Assembly: GCA_025353905.1 (NCBI GenBank) | Contig: JANXNW010000281.1 | Span: 1 to 64,000 of the forward strand | Direction: 5' to 3' | Origin: Hymenobacter sp. | Lineage (GTDB): Bacteria > Bacteroidota > Bacteroidia > Cytophagales > Hymenobacteraceae | DNA length: 64,000 nucleotides | Shown here: in pieces, positions 8,464-16,575 of the stretch | Numbering within the stretch: the first letter of the stretch is position 1 | How the letters are laid out: the number at the start of each line of letters is the position of its first letter | Made by a program: the position numbers and the translations under genes | The notes under the pieces: model-generated | What the model saw: the letters and a program-made list of their open reading frames with translations, nothing else | Database searches by the model: none | Told to the model about the DNA's origin: nothing

Positions 8464-9462
8464 TTACAGCTTACTAATAATGTGCTGCGTAAACTCCTGG
8501 GTCGAGGCCCGGCCGCCGAGGTCGCCGGTGCACTCCTGCTGGTTTTGCAGCGTCGCATCCAGCGCCTGCTCGATGCGCGTGGCGTACGCTTTTTCGCCCA
8601 GGTGCTCCAGCATCAGCAGGCCCGAGCGCAGCAGCGCGGTCGGGTTGGCCTTGCCCTGGCCGGCAATGTCGGGGGCCGAGCCGTGGACGGCCTCAAAAAT
8701 GGCCATGTCGTCGCCGATGTTAGCCCCCGCCACCACACCCAGCCCGCCCACCAGCCCGGCGCATAGGTCCGAAAGGATATCGCCGAATAAATTAGTCGTC
8801 ACAATCACGTCGAACTGCTCGGGCCGCGTTACGAGCTGCATGCACATGTTGTCGATGATTTTGTCCTCGTACACCACACCCGGAAACTCGGCCGCCGCTT
8901 CCTTGCCCGCGTTGAGCATGAGCGTACCGGCCATCTTCAGAATATTGGCCTTGTGGGCCAGCGTCACCTTTTTGCGACCGTGCTTGGCGGCGTAGGCAAA
9001 CGCGGCCCGGCAAATGTGCCGGCAGCCGGCCACCGAAATCCGGTTGAACGAGTCGGCAATGCCGTGGTGCTCGTCGTACACTTCCAGCCCCGAATATAGC
9101 CCCTCGGTATTCTCCCGAAACAGCACCAAATCAATGTTTTCGTAGCGGGTGTGAATGCCGGGATTCGACTTGGCCGGTCGCAGGTTCTGGTACAGGTCGT
9201 ACTTCTGGCGCAGCGCCACGTTCACGCTCCGAAAGCCGTGCCCGACGGGCGTCGTAACGGGGCCTTTCAGCCCGACGCGGGTGCGCTCCAACGAGTCAAA
9301 CAGCCGTTGCGGCAGCAGCTCGCCGGTCTGGTCGAAAGCCGTCTGGCCGGCCGGGTGCTCGTCCCATTGCACCGGCACTTGGGCGGCGGCAAAAATAGCC
9401 AGCACAGCGCGGGTGATTTCCGGCCCGATGCCGTCGCCGGGAATAAGGGTAATCTGATGCAT
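8464..9462 (-). CDS. NAD-type isocitrate dehydrogenase (isocitrate/isopropylmalate dehydrogenase family)
   Basis: A 332-residue enzyme of the beta-decarboxylating dehydrogenase family. N-terminal [14 protein letters not shown]; substrate-binding [11 protein letters not shown] with the following [18 protein letters not shown]; catalytic-region [28 protein letters not shown] and [16 protein letters not shown]. The [10 protein letters not shown] loop favours isocitrate (or homoisocitrate) over 3-isopropylmalate, and the short length without the NADP-type extensions favours NAD. It would supply 2-oxoglutarate in the TCA cycle. The ATG at 9462 is preferred to a TTG at 9471, which lies in the upstream word repeat. 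Only 5 nt separate its stop from the DUF1573 start. Confidence 0.88.
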   Translation of the reverse strand: MHQITLIPGDGIGPEITRAVLAIFAAAQVPVQWDEHPAGQTAFDQTGELLPQRLFDSLERTRVGLKGPVTTPVGHGFRSVNVALRQKYDLYQNLRPAKSNPGIHTRYENIDLVLFRENTEGLYSGLEVYDEHHGIADSFNRISVAGCRHICRAAFAYAAKHGRKKVTLAHKANILKMAGTLMLNAGKEAAAEFPGVVYEDKIIDNMCMQLVTRPEQFDVIVTTNLFGDILSDLCAGLVGGLGVVAGANIGDDMAIFEAVHGSAPDIAGQGKANPTALLRSGLLMLEHLGEKAYATRIEQALDATLQNQQECTGDLGGRASTQEFTQHIISKL

Positions 9463-9468
9463 TTGGGT

Positions 9469-9558
9469 CAATGGGTGAATGGGTGAGTGAGTGAATAGGT
9501 GAATGAGCGGAACCGGCTAAGCCCTTCATCCATTCACCCCTTCAGCCATTCACCCATT
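9469..9558. repeat. Inverted word repeat between YtxH gene and isocitrate dehydrogenase
   Basis: Left arm of GGGTGAATGGGTGAGTGAG words (9470-9505), right arm of CATTCACCC words (9531-9558). It fills the whole gap, and the stop of the YtxH gene (AATGGGTGA on the minus strand) is in the right arm. Confidence 0.9.
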
Positions 9559-9861
9559 GGCTCTGCGCGAGTTGATTTGGTTGATGAGCTGGTCCACGTC
9601 GCCCAGCAGCTGTTCAGCTTTGTTCTTCGCGTCGTCGATTACGCGCTGGCCCTCGGTTTTGGCCGACGAGGGCGCGTTGTCGCGGCTCGTCACGAGTCCT
9701 TCGGTGAGGTCGGCGAGCAGCGAGCGGTATTTTTCGAGCTGGTAGCTAATCCAGGAGCGGGTTTCGCGGCCCGTTTCGGGCGCGTAGAGCAAGCCCAGGA
9801 CCGCCCCCGTCAGGGCACCCGTCGTGAAGCACAATACACCGGTGGTGGTTTTACTAGCCAT
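9550..9861 (-). CDS. YtxH-domain protein
   Basis: A 103-residue protein. The N-terminus is a Gly/Ala-rich hydrophobic segment (about 7-26, GVLCFTTGALTGAVLGLLYAP) ending in the family signature LLYAPETGRETR, followed by a predicted helical, charged coiled region (about 38-97). YtxH-like proteins are small membrane-associated proteins of unknown or stress-related function, common in Bacteroidota. The gene lies alone between nusB and isocitrate dehydrogenase, framed on both sides by word-repeat elements; the last residues Ala-Asn-Gly and the stop are encoded within the downstream element. Confidence 0.85.
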   Translation of the reverse strand: MASKTTTGVLCFTTGALTGAVLGLLYAPETGRETRSWISYQLEKYRSLLADLTEGLVTSRDNAPSSAKTEGQRVIDDAKNKAEQLLGDVDQLINQINSRRANG

Positions 9862-9958
9862 TGTTCAGGTGGTGAAATAGTGAGATGGTGAGATGGTGAA
9901 TGAGCAAGTGAACAGGCAAGTAAAAACTCACCACCTCACCAGTTCACTATCTCACTGA
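9862..9958. repeat. Inverted word repeat between nusB and YtxH gene
   Basis: Left arm words GTGAGATGGTGAGATGGTG (9866-9904), right arm words CTCACCACCTCACCAG and TCACTATCTCACTG (9928-9958). The nusB stop (CAGTGAGATAGTG on the minus strand) lies in the right arm; the YtxH ATG touches the left arm. Confidence 0.88.
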
Positions 9959-11163
9959 TTGTCCATCAAGCCGCGGCCCGACTTGCGAATCTCGCCGCTG
10001 GCGGCCAAATCCTGGGCCAATTTATCGAGGATACCGTTTACGAACTGCTTGCTCTTGGGGGTGCTGTACACTTTGCTGATTTCGATGTACTCGTTGATGG
10101 TCACCTTAACCGGGATGCCGCGGAAAAGCTGCATCTCGGTGAGGGCCATTTTCAGGATGATTTTATCCAGCAAAGCTACCCGCTCCACGTCCCAGTTCTC
10201 GGTCGAGTCGGCGATGAGCTTTTCGGCTTTGGCGTCGTCTTCGAGGGTTTGCTTGTAGAGCGTTTCGGCAAACTCGCGGTCGTCGTCCCAGTTGGCGCTC
10301 AGGTTCATCAGCTCCTGTTTCTCGGTAGCCTCGAAGGGCAGCATTTTCAGGGTTTTGAGTACCAGGTTGCGCACGATGGGGCGGTTTTCCTCCCAGTTCA
10401 CATCCGAGCTTTCTAGCCAGCGCGGCAGGGCCTCGCCCCGAAACACGAACTCCTTGTAAAGATGCCGCAGCAGCTCCAGGTCCGTCTCGTAGTCGGTCGC
10501 GTCGAGGTTGGTGTTGCGGCCCGCCAGGTACGCCTGCACGGTTTCGTCGGGCTTGATTTCCTTTTGCCACGCCTCGCGCAGCGCCTCCCGCTCCTCGGCA
10601 TCGGTCCATTGCAGCTTGCGCCGGATGGTGCTCTGCTGCAGCTGCTCGTTGCCCAGGAGCTTAGCCACGGCCGCGTTGCCAAACAGCCGCGCCGTCGCCG
10701 CCGCCTCGAAGCGCGGGCCGGTGAAGCGCCGCGCCTCGCGCTCGTTGTCCTCGGTGATGACCTCAAGTAGCGCCGCCGGCATATTCAGCAGGTGCAGATA
10801 CTGGTCGTGAATGCTCTCGGCCCCGTGCAGCAGCTGCCCGGCGTGAAACGTGGTTTCCTTCTGCACCAGCTTCTGGTAGTAATCGGCCGCGTCGCGCACA
10901 GCTTCGGCCACGGCCCGGTCCTCCGCCTCGTCGCCACTGGTTTCGGGCAGCTCGCCCGTGCGGTGCCACTCACGCAATTGCGCCTCGCCGAGCTTGCGCT
11001 GCCCTTCCAGCAAACGCCGGTCAGGCGCGACATCGGCCCGCAAATCCGGCTCAAACGCCGCCGCGATGCGGTCCTGCGCCAGCAGCAAATCGGCCGCTAC
11101 CGCCTGCTGGTAGCCATAAAGCGCCTGCATGACCTTGATGCGAAGAAGACGACGGTTGAGCAT
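9952..11163 (-). CDS. nusB: Transcription antitermination protein NusB (long Bacteroidota form)
   Basis: A 403-residue protein, much longer than the ~140-residue E. coli NusB but of the size seen in Bacteroidota. The N-terminus MLNRRLLRIKVMQALYGYQQ is the typical RNA-binding helix, here separated by a ~250-residue helical insert from the C-terminal NusB domain (about 300-385: NWDVERVALLDKIILKMALTE, PVKVTINEYIEISKVYSTPKS, FVNGILDKLAQDL). NusB with NusE (S10) binds boxA RNA and promotes rRNA antitermination. Both sides are closed by word-repeat elements and the last residue Gln plus the TGA are inside the downstream one. Confidence 0.93.
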   Translation of the reverse strand: MLNRRLLRIKVMQALYGYQQAVAADLLLAQDRIAAAFEPDLRADVAPDRRLLEGQRKLGEAQLREWHRTGELPETSGDEAEDRAVAEAVRDAADYYQKLVQKETTFHAGQLLHGAESIHDQYLHLLNMPAALLEVITEDNEREARRFTGPRFEAAATARLFGNAAVAKLLGNEQLQQSTIRRKLQWTDAEEREALREAWQKEIKPDETVQAYLAGRNTNLDATDYETDLELLRHLYKEFVFRGEALPRWLESSDVNWEENRPIVRNLVLKTLKMLPFEATEKQELMNLSANWDDDREFAETLYKQTLEDDAKAEKLIADSTENWDVERVALLDKIILKMALTEMQLFRGIPVKVTINEYIEISKVYSTPKSKQFVNGILDKLAQDLAASGEIRKSGRGLMDNQ

Positions 11164-11287
11164 GGTTTCAGTTGTTAGTTGCCAGTTGTCAGTTGTTAGT
11201 TGCCAGTTGTTAGTTATTTTGTGTTGTTAGCTCTTGTTTAGTGAAAGCGAAAATCTGACAACTGACAACCAACAACTGACAACTAAA
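11164..11287. repeat. Inverted word repeat between leucine dehydrogenase and nusB
   Basis: Left arm of CAGTTGTTAGTTGC words (11168-11212), right arm of CTGACAACTGACAACC words (11256-11287). Fills the entire gap. The dehydrogenase stop TAG is in TTAGTTGTCAGTTG on the minus strand. Confidence 0.92.
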
Positions 11288-12377
11288 AAGTGGCTTTGAC
11301 CTTGCCAATCGCGGCGATGCGCTCCTGGGCTTGCCGGATGGCGGCGGCCTGGGGGTGGCTGCCGTCCTGCTCGGCGCGGTCGAGCACTTGCAGGGTGTAG
11401 TCGTAGATTTTTTCGGTTTGGGTGAGCGCGCCCTCGCGGCTGGAGCCGGTTACCTCAGCGTAGACGTTGATGAGGCCGCCCGCGTTAATGAGAAAATCCG
11501 GCGCGTAGACGATGCCGCGGCGCACCAGCTCGGGGCCGTGCTCGTTCTCGTTTTCGAGCTGATTGTTGGCGCAGCCCGCGATGACGCGGCACTTGAGCCG
11601 CCGGATAGTGTCGTCGTTAAGCGTCGCGCCCAGCGCGCAGGGCGAGTAAATGTCCACGTCCTGGTCGTAAATCTCGTCCAGGCCCACGGCCACGGCCCCG
11701 AAGCGCGAGGCGGCGGCGTAGGCCCGCTCCTCGTAATAATCGGTCAGCACGAGCTTGGCACCCTCTTTTTGCAGGTGCTCCAGCAAGTAGGTGCCGACGT
11801 GGCCCACGCCCTGCACGGCCACCCGGCGGCCGGCGAGCGAGTCGGTGCCGAACGCTTTTTTGGCCGCCGCCTTCATGCCCATGTACGTGCCGTAGGCCGT
11901 CACCGGCGACGGGTCGCCGCTGCCGCCCATGCTTTCGGGCAGACCGGCTACGTGCTTGGTTTCCATGCGGATGTACTCCATGTCCTTGGTGGTCATGTTC
12001 ACGTCCTCGGCCGTGATGTACTTGCCGTTCAGGTTGTTCACGAAGCGCCCGAACTTGCGTAGCAGCGCCTCACTCTTGATTTTGCGCGCGTCGCCGATGA
12101 TGACGGCCTTGCCACCGCCCAGGTTCAGGCCCGAGATGGCGGCCTTGTAGGTCATGCCCCGGCTCAGGCGCAGCACGTCGTGCAGGGCTTCGGCCTCGGT
12201 AGCGTAGTGCCACATGCGGGTGCCGCCCAAGGCTGGCCCGAGCACCGTGTTGTGAATGCCGATGATGGCCCGCAGGCCGGTTTCGTGGTCGTGGCAGTAC
12301 ACCACTTGCTCGTGCTGAAATTCGGCGACCTGCTCGAAAACCGGAGCCGGCACCTGGAGGGGCGCGTCAAGTACCAT
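11283..12377 (-). CDS. Leucine dehydrogenase (Glu/Leu/Phe/Val dehydrogenase family)
   Basis: A 364-residue NAD-dependent amino acid dehydrogenase. The substrate-binding region GPALGGTRMWHYATEAEAL and catalytic GMTYKAAISGLNLGGGKAVI (Lys of MTYKAA binds substrate, Lys of GGGKAV is catalytic by homology) are intact, with EDVNMTTKDMEYI following. The Rossmann motif VAVQGVGHVGTYLLEHL is at about 188-204. Length fits leucine dehydrogenase (about 350-370), which interconverts branched-chain amino acids and 2-oxo acids. A TACCTTTG element on the minus strand about 180 nt upstream (12559-12566) is a possible -7 element, which would place the inverted repeat in the 5' leader. Confidence 0.9.
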   Translation of the reverse strand: MVLDAPLQVPAPVFEQVAEFQHEQVVYCHDHETGLRAIIGIHNTVLGPALGGTRMWHYATEAEALHDVLRLSRGMTYKAAISGLNLGGGKAVIIGDARKIKSEALLRKFGRFVNNLNGKYITAEDVNMTTKDMEYIRMETKHVAGLPESMGGSGDPSPVTAYGTYMGMKAAAKKAFGTDSLAGRRVAVQGVGHVGTYLLEHLQKEGAKLVLTDYYEERAYAAASRFGAVAVGLDEIYDQDVDIYSPCALGATLNDDTIRRLKCRVIAGCANNQLENENEHGPELVRRGIVYAPDFLINAGGLINVYAEVTGSSREGALTQTEKIYDYTLQVLDRAEQDGSHPQAAAIRQAQERIAAIGKVKATF

Positions 12378-12426
12378 AAGTTTGAAAACGGAAAAAGTGG
12401 GTGGGAAGGGGAGGATGGGTAGGGCG

Positions 12427-12434
12427 TAACTTTG
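12427..12434 (+). promoter_or_regulatory. Candidate -7 element upstream of the ABC exporter
   Basis: TAACTTTG fits the Bacteroidota -7 consensus TAnnTTTG. No clear -33 TTG/TTTG is seen at the right distance. Transcription from here would carry the 12443-12536 inverted repeat in a ~170 nt leader. Confidence 0.35.
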
Positions 12435-12442
12435 TTGAAGCG

Positions 12443-12536
12443 GTGAGACATGGGACTGTGCGAAGTGAGACTATGAGATTTTCGTTTAAAGAATTTCTCG
12501 TCTCATGTCTCACCTCTCACAGTCCCATGTCCCGTT
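12443..12536. repeat. Inverted word repeat between divergent genes
   Basis: Left arm 12443-12478 (GTGAGACATGGGACTGTG...) and right arm 12501-12534 (...CACAGTCCCATGTCCCG) are largely complementary. It lies in the upstream region of both leucine dehydrogenase and the ABC exporter, so a terminator role is not obvious. Confidence 0.9.
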
Positions 12537-12558
12537 AATCCAACGTCGTTACGGGCCA

Positions 12559-12566
12559 CAAAGGTA
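12559..12566 (-). promoter_or_regulatory. Candidate -7 element upstream of leucine dehydrogenase
   Basis: TACCTTTG on the minus strand fits TAnnTTTG. The leader to the start codon at 12377 would include the inverted repeat. No -33 element recognised. Confidence 0.35.
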
Positions 12567-12611
12567 CCCGATTCTCTGGCCCCCGGCCCCGCCCCTGCCC
12601 TTCTTCCGCCC

Positions 12612-14414
12612 ATGCCCACCCGCGCCCTCGCTGCCGTCAATCCGCACATTTACCGCTACAAGTGGCACTTTCTCGGTGGCGTTTTATTCGTGATTCTGAG
12701 CACCTTGCTCACCATCTTCCCGGCCCAGCTCGTGCGCTACGCCTTCGACCTCGTGAGTGAAGGCATCGACCTCTACAAGCTCTACGCCGGCACTCAGGCC
12801 CAGAGCGGCGTGTACGAGCTGTTCGGGCGCAACGTGCTGTTCTACGGCGTGTTGATTATTCTGCTGGCCCTGTTGCGGGGCATTTTTCTGTTCTTCATGC
12901 GCCAGACGCTCATCGTCATGTCGCGGCTAATTGAGAACGACCAGAAAAATCAAATCTATAAGCATTACCAGTCCCTGCCACTGAGCTTCTACCGCCGCCA
13001 TTCCACGGGCGACCTCATGTCGCGCATCTCCGAGGACGTGGGCCGAGTGCGGATGTACCTCGGGCCGGCCATCATGTACTTTTTGCAGCTCGTGCTCATG
13101 TTCGTGCTCGTGCTGCCGCTCATGCTCGTCGTCAATGTCAAACTGACCTTGCTCACGCTCTTGCCGCTGCCGATTCTCTCGGTCAGCATCTTCTATGTCA
13201 ATAACTTAATCGAGCGTAAGTCCGACGAGATTCAGAAGGCGCTGGCCGCTATGACGACCTTTACGCAAGAAGCGTTTTCGGGCATTCGGGTGCTCAAATC
13301 GTTCGTGCGGCAGCAGGACTCGGCCCAGCGCTTCGAGGCCGCCAGCGACGAGTACAAGGACAAGTCGCTGAGCCTGAACTTCGTCAATTCGCTGTTTTTC
13401 CCGCTCATCCTGTTTCTCATCGGGCTGAGCACGATTACCACCGTCTGGATTGGCGGTCAGGAAGTTATTCGGGGCACCATCACCACGGGCAGCATCGCCG
13501 AGTTCATCATCTACGTGAACCTGCTCACCTGGCCCGTCACGGCCCTGGGCTGGACCAGCTCGCTCGTGCAGCGGGCCGAAGCCTCGCAGGCCCGCATCAA
13601 CGAGTTTCTGGACGAGAAAACCGACATCGTCTCGCGCCAAAACGTCGAGCGCGTCATCGAAGGCGACATCGTGTTCGACAACGTGACTTTCACTTATCCA
13701 GACACCGGTATTCAGGCCTTGCGCGACGTCAGCTTTCGCGTGCGACCGGGGCAGACGCTGGCCGTCATCGGCAACACCGGCTCGGGCAAGAGTACCATCG
13801 CCGCGCTGCTCTGCCGGCTCTACGACGTGACGAGCGGCGCCATCAGCGTGGACGGCGTGGACGTGCGTGACTACGCTTTAACGTCTCTGCGTGAGCAGAT
13901 TGGCTACGTGCCGCAGGACGTGTTTTTGTTTTCCGACACCATCCGCCAAAACATCAACTTTGGCCTCGACCAGCCCGACGAGGCACGCATGGCCCAGGCC
14001 GCCCGCGACGCGGACGTGTACGACAACATCGAGCGCTTCCCGGAGGGGTTCGACACCAAAGTGGGCGAGCGCGGCATCACGCTCTCGGGCGGGCAGAAGC
14101 AGCGCGTGAGCATGGCCCGCGCGCTGGTCAAAGAACCCAAAATCCTGATTCTCGACGACTCGCTCTCGGCCGTGGACACCAAAACCGAGAACGCCATCCT
14201 CGGCGCGCTGCAGCGCGTGATGCTCAACCGCACCAGCCTCATCATCTCGCACCGCGTCTCGTCGGTCAAGCTCGCCGACGAAATCCTGGTCCTCGACGAC
14301 GGCCAAATCGTGCAGCACGGCACCCACGCCGCCCTGCTCGCCGACCAGAACGGCCTGTACCGGGCGCTGTATGAGCGGCAGTTGCAAGCCGAACCGGTTA
14401 TCAATGAACAATGA
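12612..14414 (+). CDS. ABC exporter, fused transmembrane and ATPase domains (MsbA/MDR type)
   Basis: A 600-residue half-transporter. The transmembrane domain (about 1-320) shows strong hydrophobic segments (WHFLGGVLFVILSTLLTIF, VLIILLALLRGIFLFFM, ILFLIGLSTITTVWI) and the STGDLMSRISEDV motif of type-1 exporters. The nucleotide-binding domain has Walker A GNTGSGKST (about 387), Q-loop GYVPQDVFLFSDTI, signature LSGGQKQRVSMARAL (about 490), Walker B ILILDDSLSAVD and switch ISHRVSS. The residue after the Walker B Asp is Asp rather than the usual catalytic Glu, as in degenerate sites of some heterodimeric exporters, but here the homodimer would have only this site. Substrate unknown. The final codons (GTT ATC AAT GAA CAA TGA) are made of the repeat words that follow. 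Confidence 0.92.
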   Translation: MPTRALAAVNPHIYRYKWHFLGGVLFVILSTLLTIFPAQLVRYAFDLVSEGIDLYKLYAGTQAQSGVYELFGRNVLFYGVLIILLALLRGIFLFFMRQTLIVMSRLIENDQKNQIYKHYQSLPLSFYRRHSTGDLMSRISEDVGRVRMYLGPAIMYFLQLVLMFVLVLPLMLVVNVKLTLLTLLPLPILSVSIFYVNNLIERKSDEIQKALAAMTTFTQEAFSGIRVLKSFVRQQDSAQRFEAASDEYKDKSLSLNFVNSLFFPLILFLIGLSTITTVWIGGQEVIRGTITTGSIAEFIIYVNLLTWPVTALGWTSSLVQRAEASQARINEFLDEKTDIVSRQNVERVIEGDIVFDNVTFTYPDTGIQALRDVSFRVRPGQTLAVIGNTGSGKSTIAALLCRLYDVTSGAISVDGVDVRDYALTSLREQIGYVPQDVFLFSDTIRQNINFGLDQPDEARMAQAARDADVYDNIERFPEGFDTKVGERGITLSGGQKQRVSMARALVKEPKILILDDSLSAVDTKTENAILGALQRVMLNRTSLIISHRVSSVKLADEILVLDDGQIVQHGTHAALLADQNGLYRALYERQLQAEPVINEQ

Positions 14415-14488
14415 GCAATTATCAATGAACAATGCCTACCAACACCTCCTCTGCAATTGCTCATTGCTCATTGATAATTGCTCACTGA
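14399..14488. repeat. Inverted word repeat between convergent genes
   Basis: Left arm 14399-14432 (ATCAATGAACAATGAGC words), right arm 14452-14487 (GCAATTGCTCATTGCTC, GATAATTGCTCACTG). Supplies the last residues and stop of the ABC exporter. The same words recur at 24.4, 46.1 and 61.7 kb. Confidence 0.92.
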
Positions 14489-14489
14489 C

Positions 14490-14990
14490 CTAAAGCTGCA
14501 CCAGTTTCATGCCTTTTTTCTCGCCGGCGATGCAGCGCACCACGTAGGGGCCGGGCGGCAGCGAGGCTACGTTGAGCACGACCGGGTAGGTGCCGGTCAT
14601 CTGGTTTTTGGTGAGCACCGGGCGGCCCTGCTGGTCGTTGATTTCGTAGCGGGTGGGGCCGGGCGCGTCGCAGCGCACGGTGAGGGTCTGGGCGATGGGG
14701 TTCAGCTCCGCTTTGATTTTGAGCGCGTTAGGACTGGGTGCGGGCGTGACGGGCGCGCGGGCGATGGGTGCCAGCGCGGGCGGAGCCCCGTCGGCTGGCT
14801 TGGCGTCCGTGGCGGCGGTCGTGGCCTTGGCGGGTAAGGTTTTAGTGGCCTTTGGCGCAGCTTTAGCCGTCTTGGGGGCACTGTGCGCGGACTTGGCTTT
14901 GGCGGCAGTTTTGGTGGCGGGCCGAGCCTGGGCCAGCAGCAGCAGCGGGGTCAGCAGGGCCGGTAGTACGAATAAAAAACGACGAAACAT
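14490..14990 (-). CDS. Secreted Lys/Ala/Pro-rich protein with a T9SS-like C-terminal domain
   Basis: A 166-residue protein read from ATG 14990 (MFRRFLFVLPALLTPLLLLA), a clear signal peptide; an upstream in-frame start at 15047 would extend it without reason. Residues ~20-85 are low complexity, rich in Lys, Ala, Thr and Pro. The C-terminal ~80 residues (IAQTLTVRCDAPGPTRYEI, VASLPPGPYVVRCI, GMKLVQL) have the beta-sandwich rhythm of T9SS sorting domains, in which a turn of the type LPPGPYVV precedes the last strand. It is probably exported across the outer membrane or surface attached. No enzyme domain is seen. Alternative: a stand-alone beta-sandwich adaptor. Confidence 0.7.
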   Translation of the reverse strand: MFRRFLFVLPALLTPLLLLAQARPATKTAAKAKSAHSAPKTAKAAPKATKTLPAKATTAATDAKPADGAPPALAPIARAPVTPAPSPNALKIKAELNPIAQTLTVRCDAPGPTRYEINDQQGRPVLTKNQMTGTYPVVLNVASLPPGPYVVRCIAGEKKGMKLVQL

Positions 14991-15132
14991 AGGTAGATAA
15001 GCTAGGCGAAGAATTGGTAAAGGTACTGCGCCGGGTGGGGGCGTCACGGACGGACGGGGCAGATGAGACGAGGTTCTTCGAACGAAAAAAACGACTTTTT
15101 TGGTGCGTTAGGCCGAAAAAGCGCCGCCTGCC

Positions 15133-15164
15133 TTGCGGAAGTCCGGCCGGTCGGCGTACCTTTG
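15133..15164 (+). promoter_or_regulatory. Promoter of tRNA-Pro(GGG)
   Basis: TTG (15133-15135), 21 nt, then TACCTTTG (15157-15164): good match to the Bacteroidota -33/-7 promoter. The tRNA begins at 15181. Confidence 0.65.
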
Positions 15165-15180
15165 CAGTCCCAATTTTCCT

Positions 15181-15254
15181 CGGGGTGTAGCGTAGCCTGG
15201 TATCGCGCCAGCATGGGGTGCTGGAGGTCGTAGGTTCGAATCCTGCCACTCCGA
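15181..15254 (+). tRNA. tRNA-Pro (anticodon GGG)
   Basis: Cloverleaf: acceptor CGGGGTG pairs with CACTCCG (one G-T); anticodon stem CCAGC/GCTGG with loop ATGGGGT gives anticodon GGG; T arm GTAGGTTCGAATCCTGC. The 3' CCA is not encoded (CCG follows). A hairpin terminator lies 37 nt downstream. Confidence 0.93.
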
Positions 15255-15290
15255 CCGAGGGAACCGGCCACTTTTGGTGGTCCTGACCAA

Positions 15291-15319
15291 GCCCCCGACC
15301 TTCGGGCCGGGGGCTTTTT
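15291..15319 (+). terminator. Rho-independent terminator after tRNA-Pro(GGG)
   Basis: Stem GCCCCCGACC / GGCCGGGGGC with TTCG loop, followed by TTTTT. Confidence 0.9.
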
Positions 15320-15411
15320 CGGGCCGCCAGTAAAGGGGTTGCCGGCCGCTTCAAGTTAGGTTTCCCGCCGCGGTGCCGCCGACCCTGTCCCGGGTGGTCC
15401 GCTTATTTTTT

Positions 15412-15488
15412 CGGGGTGTAGCGCAGCCCGGTAGCGCGCGTCGTTCGGGACGACGAGGCCGTAGGTTCGAATCCTGCCACCCCGACCA
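15412..15488 (+). tRNA. tRNA-Pro (anticodon CGG)
   Basis: Acceptor CGGGGTG / CACCCCG, anticodon stem CGTCG/CGACG with loop TTCGGGA gives anticodon CGG; T arm GTAGGTTCGAATCCTGC; CCA encoded at 15486-15488. Sits 157 nt after the GGG isoacceptor, separated by a terminator, so it probably has its own promoter (AT-rich TTATTTTTT just upstream). Confidence 0.93.
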
Positions 15489-15497
15489 GTTGCTGCG

Positions 15498-15532
15498 AGC
15501 CGGCTCTTTCCTCGCGAAAGAGCCGGCTTTTT
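15498..15532 (+). terminator. Rho-independent terminator after tRNA-Pro(CGG)
   Basis: Stem AGCCGGCTCTTTC / GAAAGAGCCGGCT with a short loop and TTTTT. Confidence 0.92.
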
Positions 15533-15884
15533 GCTGACTCAATTTGTTGGTCCAATGGCGCTTGGCCAGGTTCGAGGCAGGACGATTGGGCCCACGAAAA
15601 AGCTTTCGCCCGCGGCGGCAAGGCGGTCTGCCCAGGTTAGCTGAGTGGGCGCTAGCGCGCTGATTCTGAGTTTTATCCTGGCCTCACGAGAGCGGCACTT
15701 TGACGCGCGCTTTGTCGCTGACGGCTATCTTAGCCGCCCCTAACTGCTATCATGGTTCTCTCGTGCTCGACCTGGCGGCGCGTTTCCGCGTAGAAAGCCG
15801 CTGAAAGCTGGCCTGCGCTAACCCATAAGCGTGGTTGTTGTCTTCCCTCACGAGCCGGCACGACGCGGCTTCCTTTTGTAAATC
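15533..15884. other. Intergenic region, nothing recognised
   Basis: About 350 bases after the tRNA terminator. No convincing reading frame, RNA family or repeat is seen. The last part is presumably the promoter and leader of the gene at 15885. Confidence 0.5.
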
Positions 15885-16331
15885 ATGATGAAACTCGTAT
15901 TCCTTTTGGCCGGGCTTGGACTAACTACGGCCCACGCGGCCGCCCAAACCATCTCACCTGCCGTCGCTACCGCGCCCGCCGCCGCGGCTGCGGGCCTGCC
16001 CTGCGGCAACTACAGCGGTTTCGTGGCCAGCGGCAGCAAGCCCGTGGCGGGGGCCAACATCGGGGTGCAGGGCACCAATCTGGTGCTCATCACCAACGAA
16101 GAAGGCTTTTTCACGCTGCCCGCCCAGGTTATCGAGCTGCCGACGCTGAGCGTGAGCGCCGCCGGCTACTCCTCGCAAACCCTGACGATGAGCGCCTGCG
16201 ACCCGGCCCGTATCGAGCTGCAGCTCTTGCCCAACGCCCGCATCAAGCGCCGGGGCAAACGCCGGGGGCAGCTCATCGTGAAGCCGGCCGCGCCGGTCTT
16301 TGCGCCCCCGGCCCCACGCGCCGCCGAATAG
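15885..16331 (+). CDS. Secreted carboxypeptidase-regulatory-like (CarbD) domain protein
   Basis: A 148-residue protein with a signal peptide (MMKLVFLLAGLGLTTAHAAA, cleavage near AAA-QT). After an Ala-rich linker, residues ~45-115 form a carboxypeptidase-D-regulatory-like beta-sandwich: FVASGSKPVAGANIGVQGTN, LITNEEGFFTLPAQ, LSVSAAGYSSQTL. In Bacteroidota this domain is often fused to TonB receptors; here it stands alone. The C-terminus is basic then Pro/Ala-rich (RIKRRGKRRGQ, APPAPRAAE). ATG 15885 or the adjacent ATG 15888 could both serve. Function unknown; possibly a periplasmic binding or structural protein. Confidence 0.75.
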   Translation: MMKLVFLLAGLGLTTAHAAAQTISPAVATAPAAAAAGLPCGNYSGFVASGSKPVAGANIGVQGTNLVLITNEEGFFTLPAQVIELPTLSVSAAGYSSQTLTMSACDPARIELQLLPNARIKRRGKRRGQLIVKPAAPVFAPPAPRAAE

Positions 16332-16428
16332 GGCAGCTCAGCATTGTCAGGTAATCGTTGGCAGCTGTTGGCCTGAAACCGACGCTCTCACCAGTCTGGA
16401 TAATAGGGCGGGCTGTCCGCTCACCCTC

Positions 16429-16574
16429 AGAAGCTGTTTGAGTCAGCTGTTTCCGCCGTTTTCAGGTCAGACTTAGAACCTAAAACCTAGAGCTTGCTGG
16501 CTCAAATCAGCCACCTTACTGTGAGTCTAAGCTCTCAGTTTTAAGCTCTAAAATCTAACTCAAACAGCTTCTCA
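16429..16574. repeat. Inverted repeat between convergent genes
   Basis: Outer arms AGAAGCTGTTTGAGT (16429-16443) and AACTCAAACAGCTTCT (16557-16572); interior words such as TTAGAACCTAAAACCTAG and TTTTAAGCTCTAAAATC are also partly complementary. It ends four bases before the stop of the amidase. Confidence 0.85.
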
Positions 16575-16575
16575 A

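Noticed and set aside
15044-15621. Minus-strand frames over the two tRNA genes with GWQDSNLRP / GVAGFEPT-like peptides
   Set aside because: These are translations of the antisense strand of the tRNA-Pro genes, a well-known source of spurious proteins. The tRNA cloverleafs and terminators explain the sequence.
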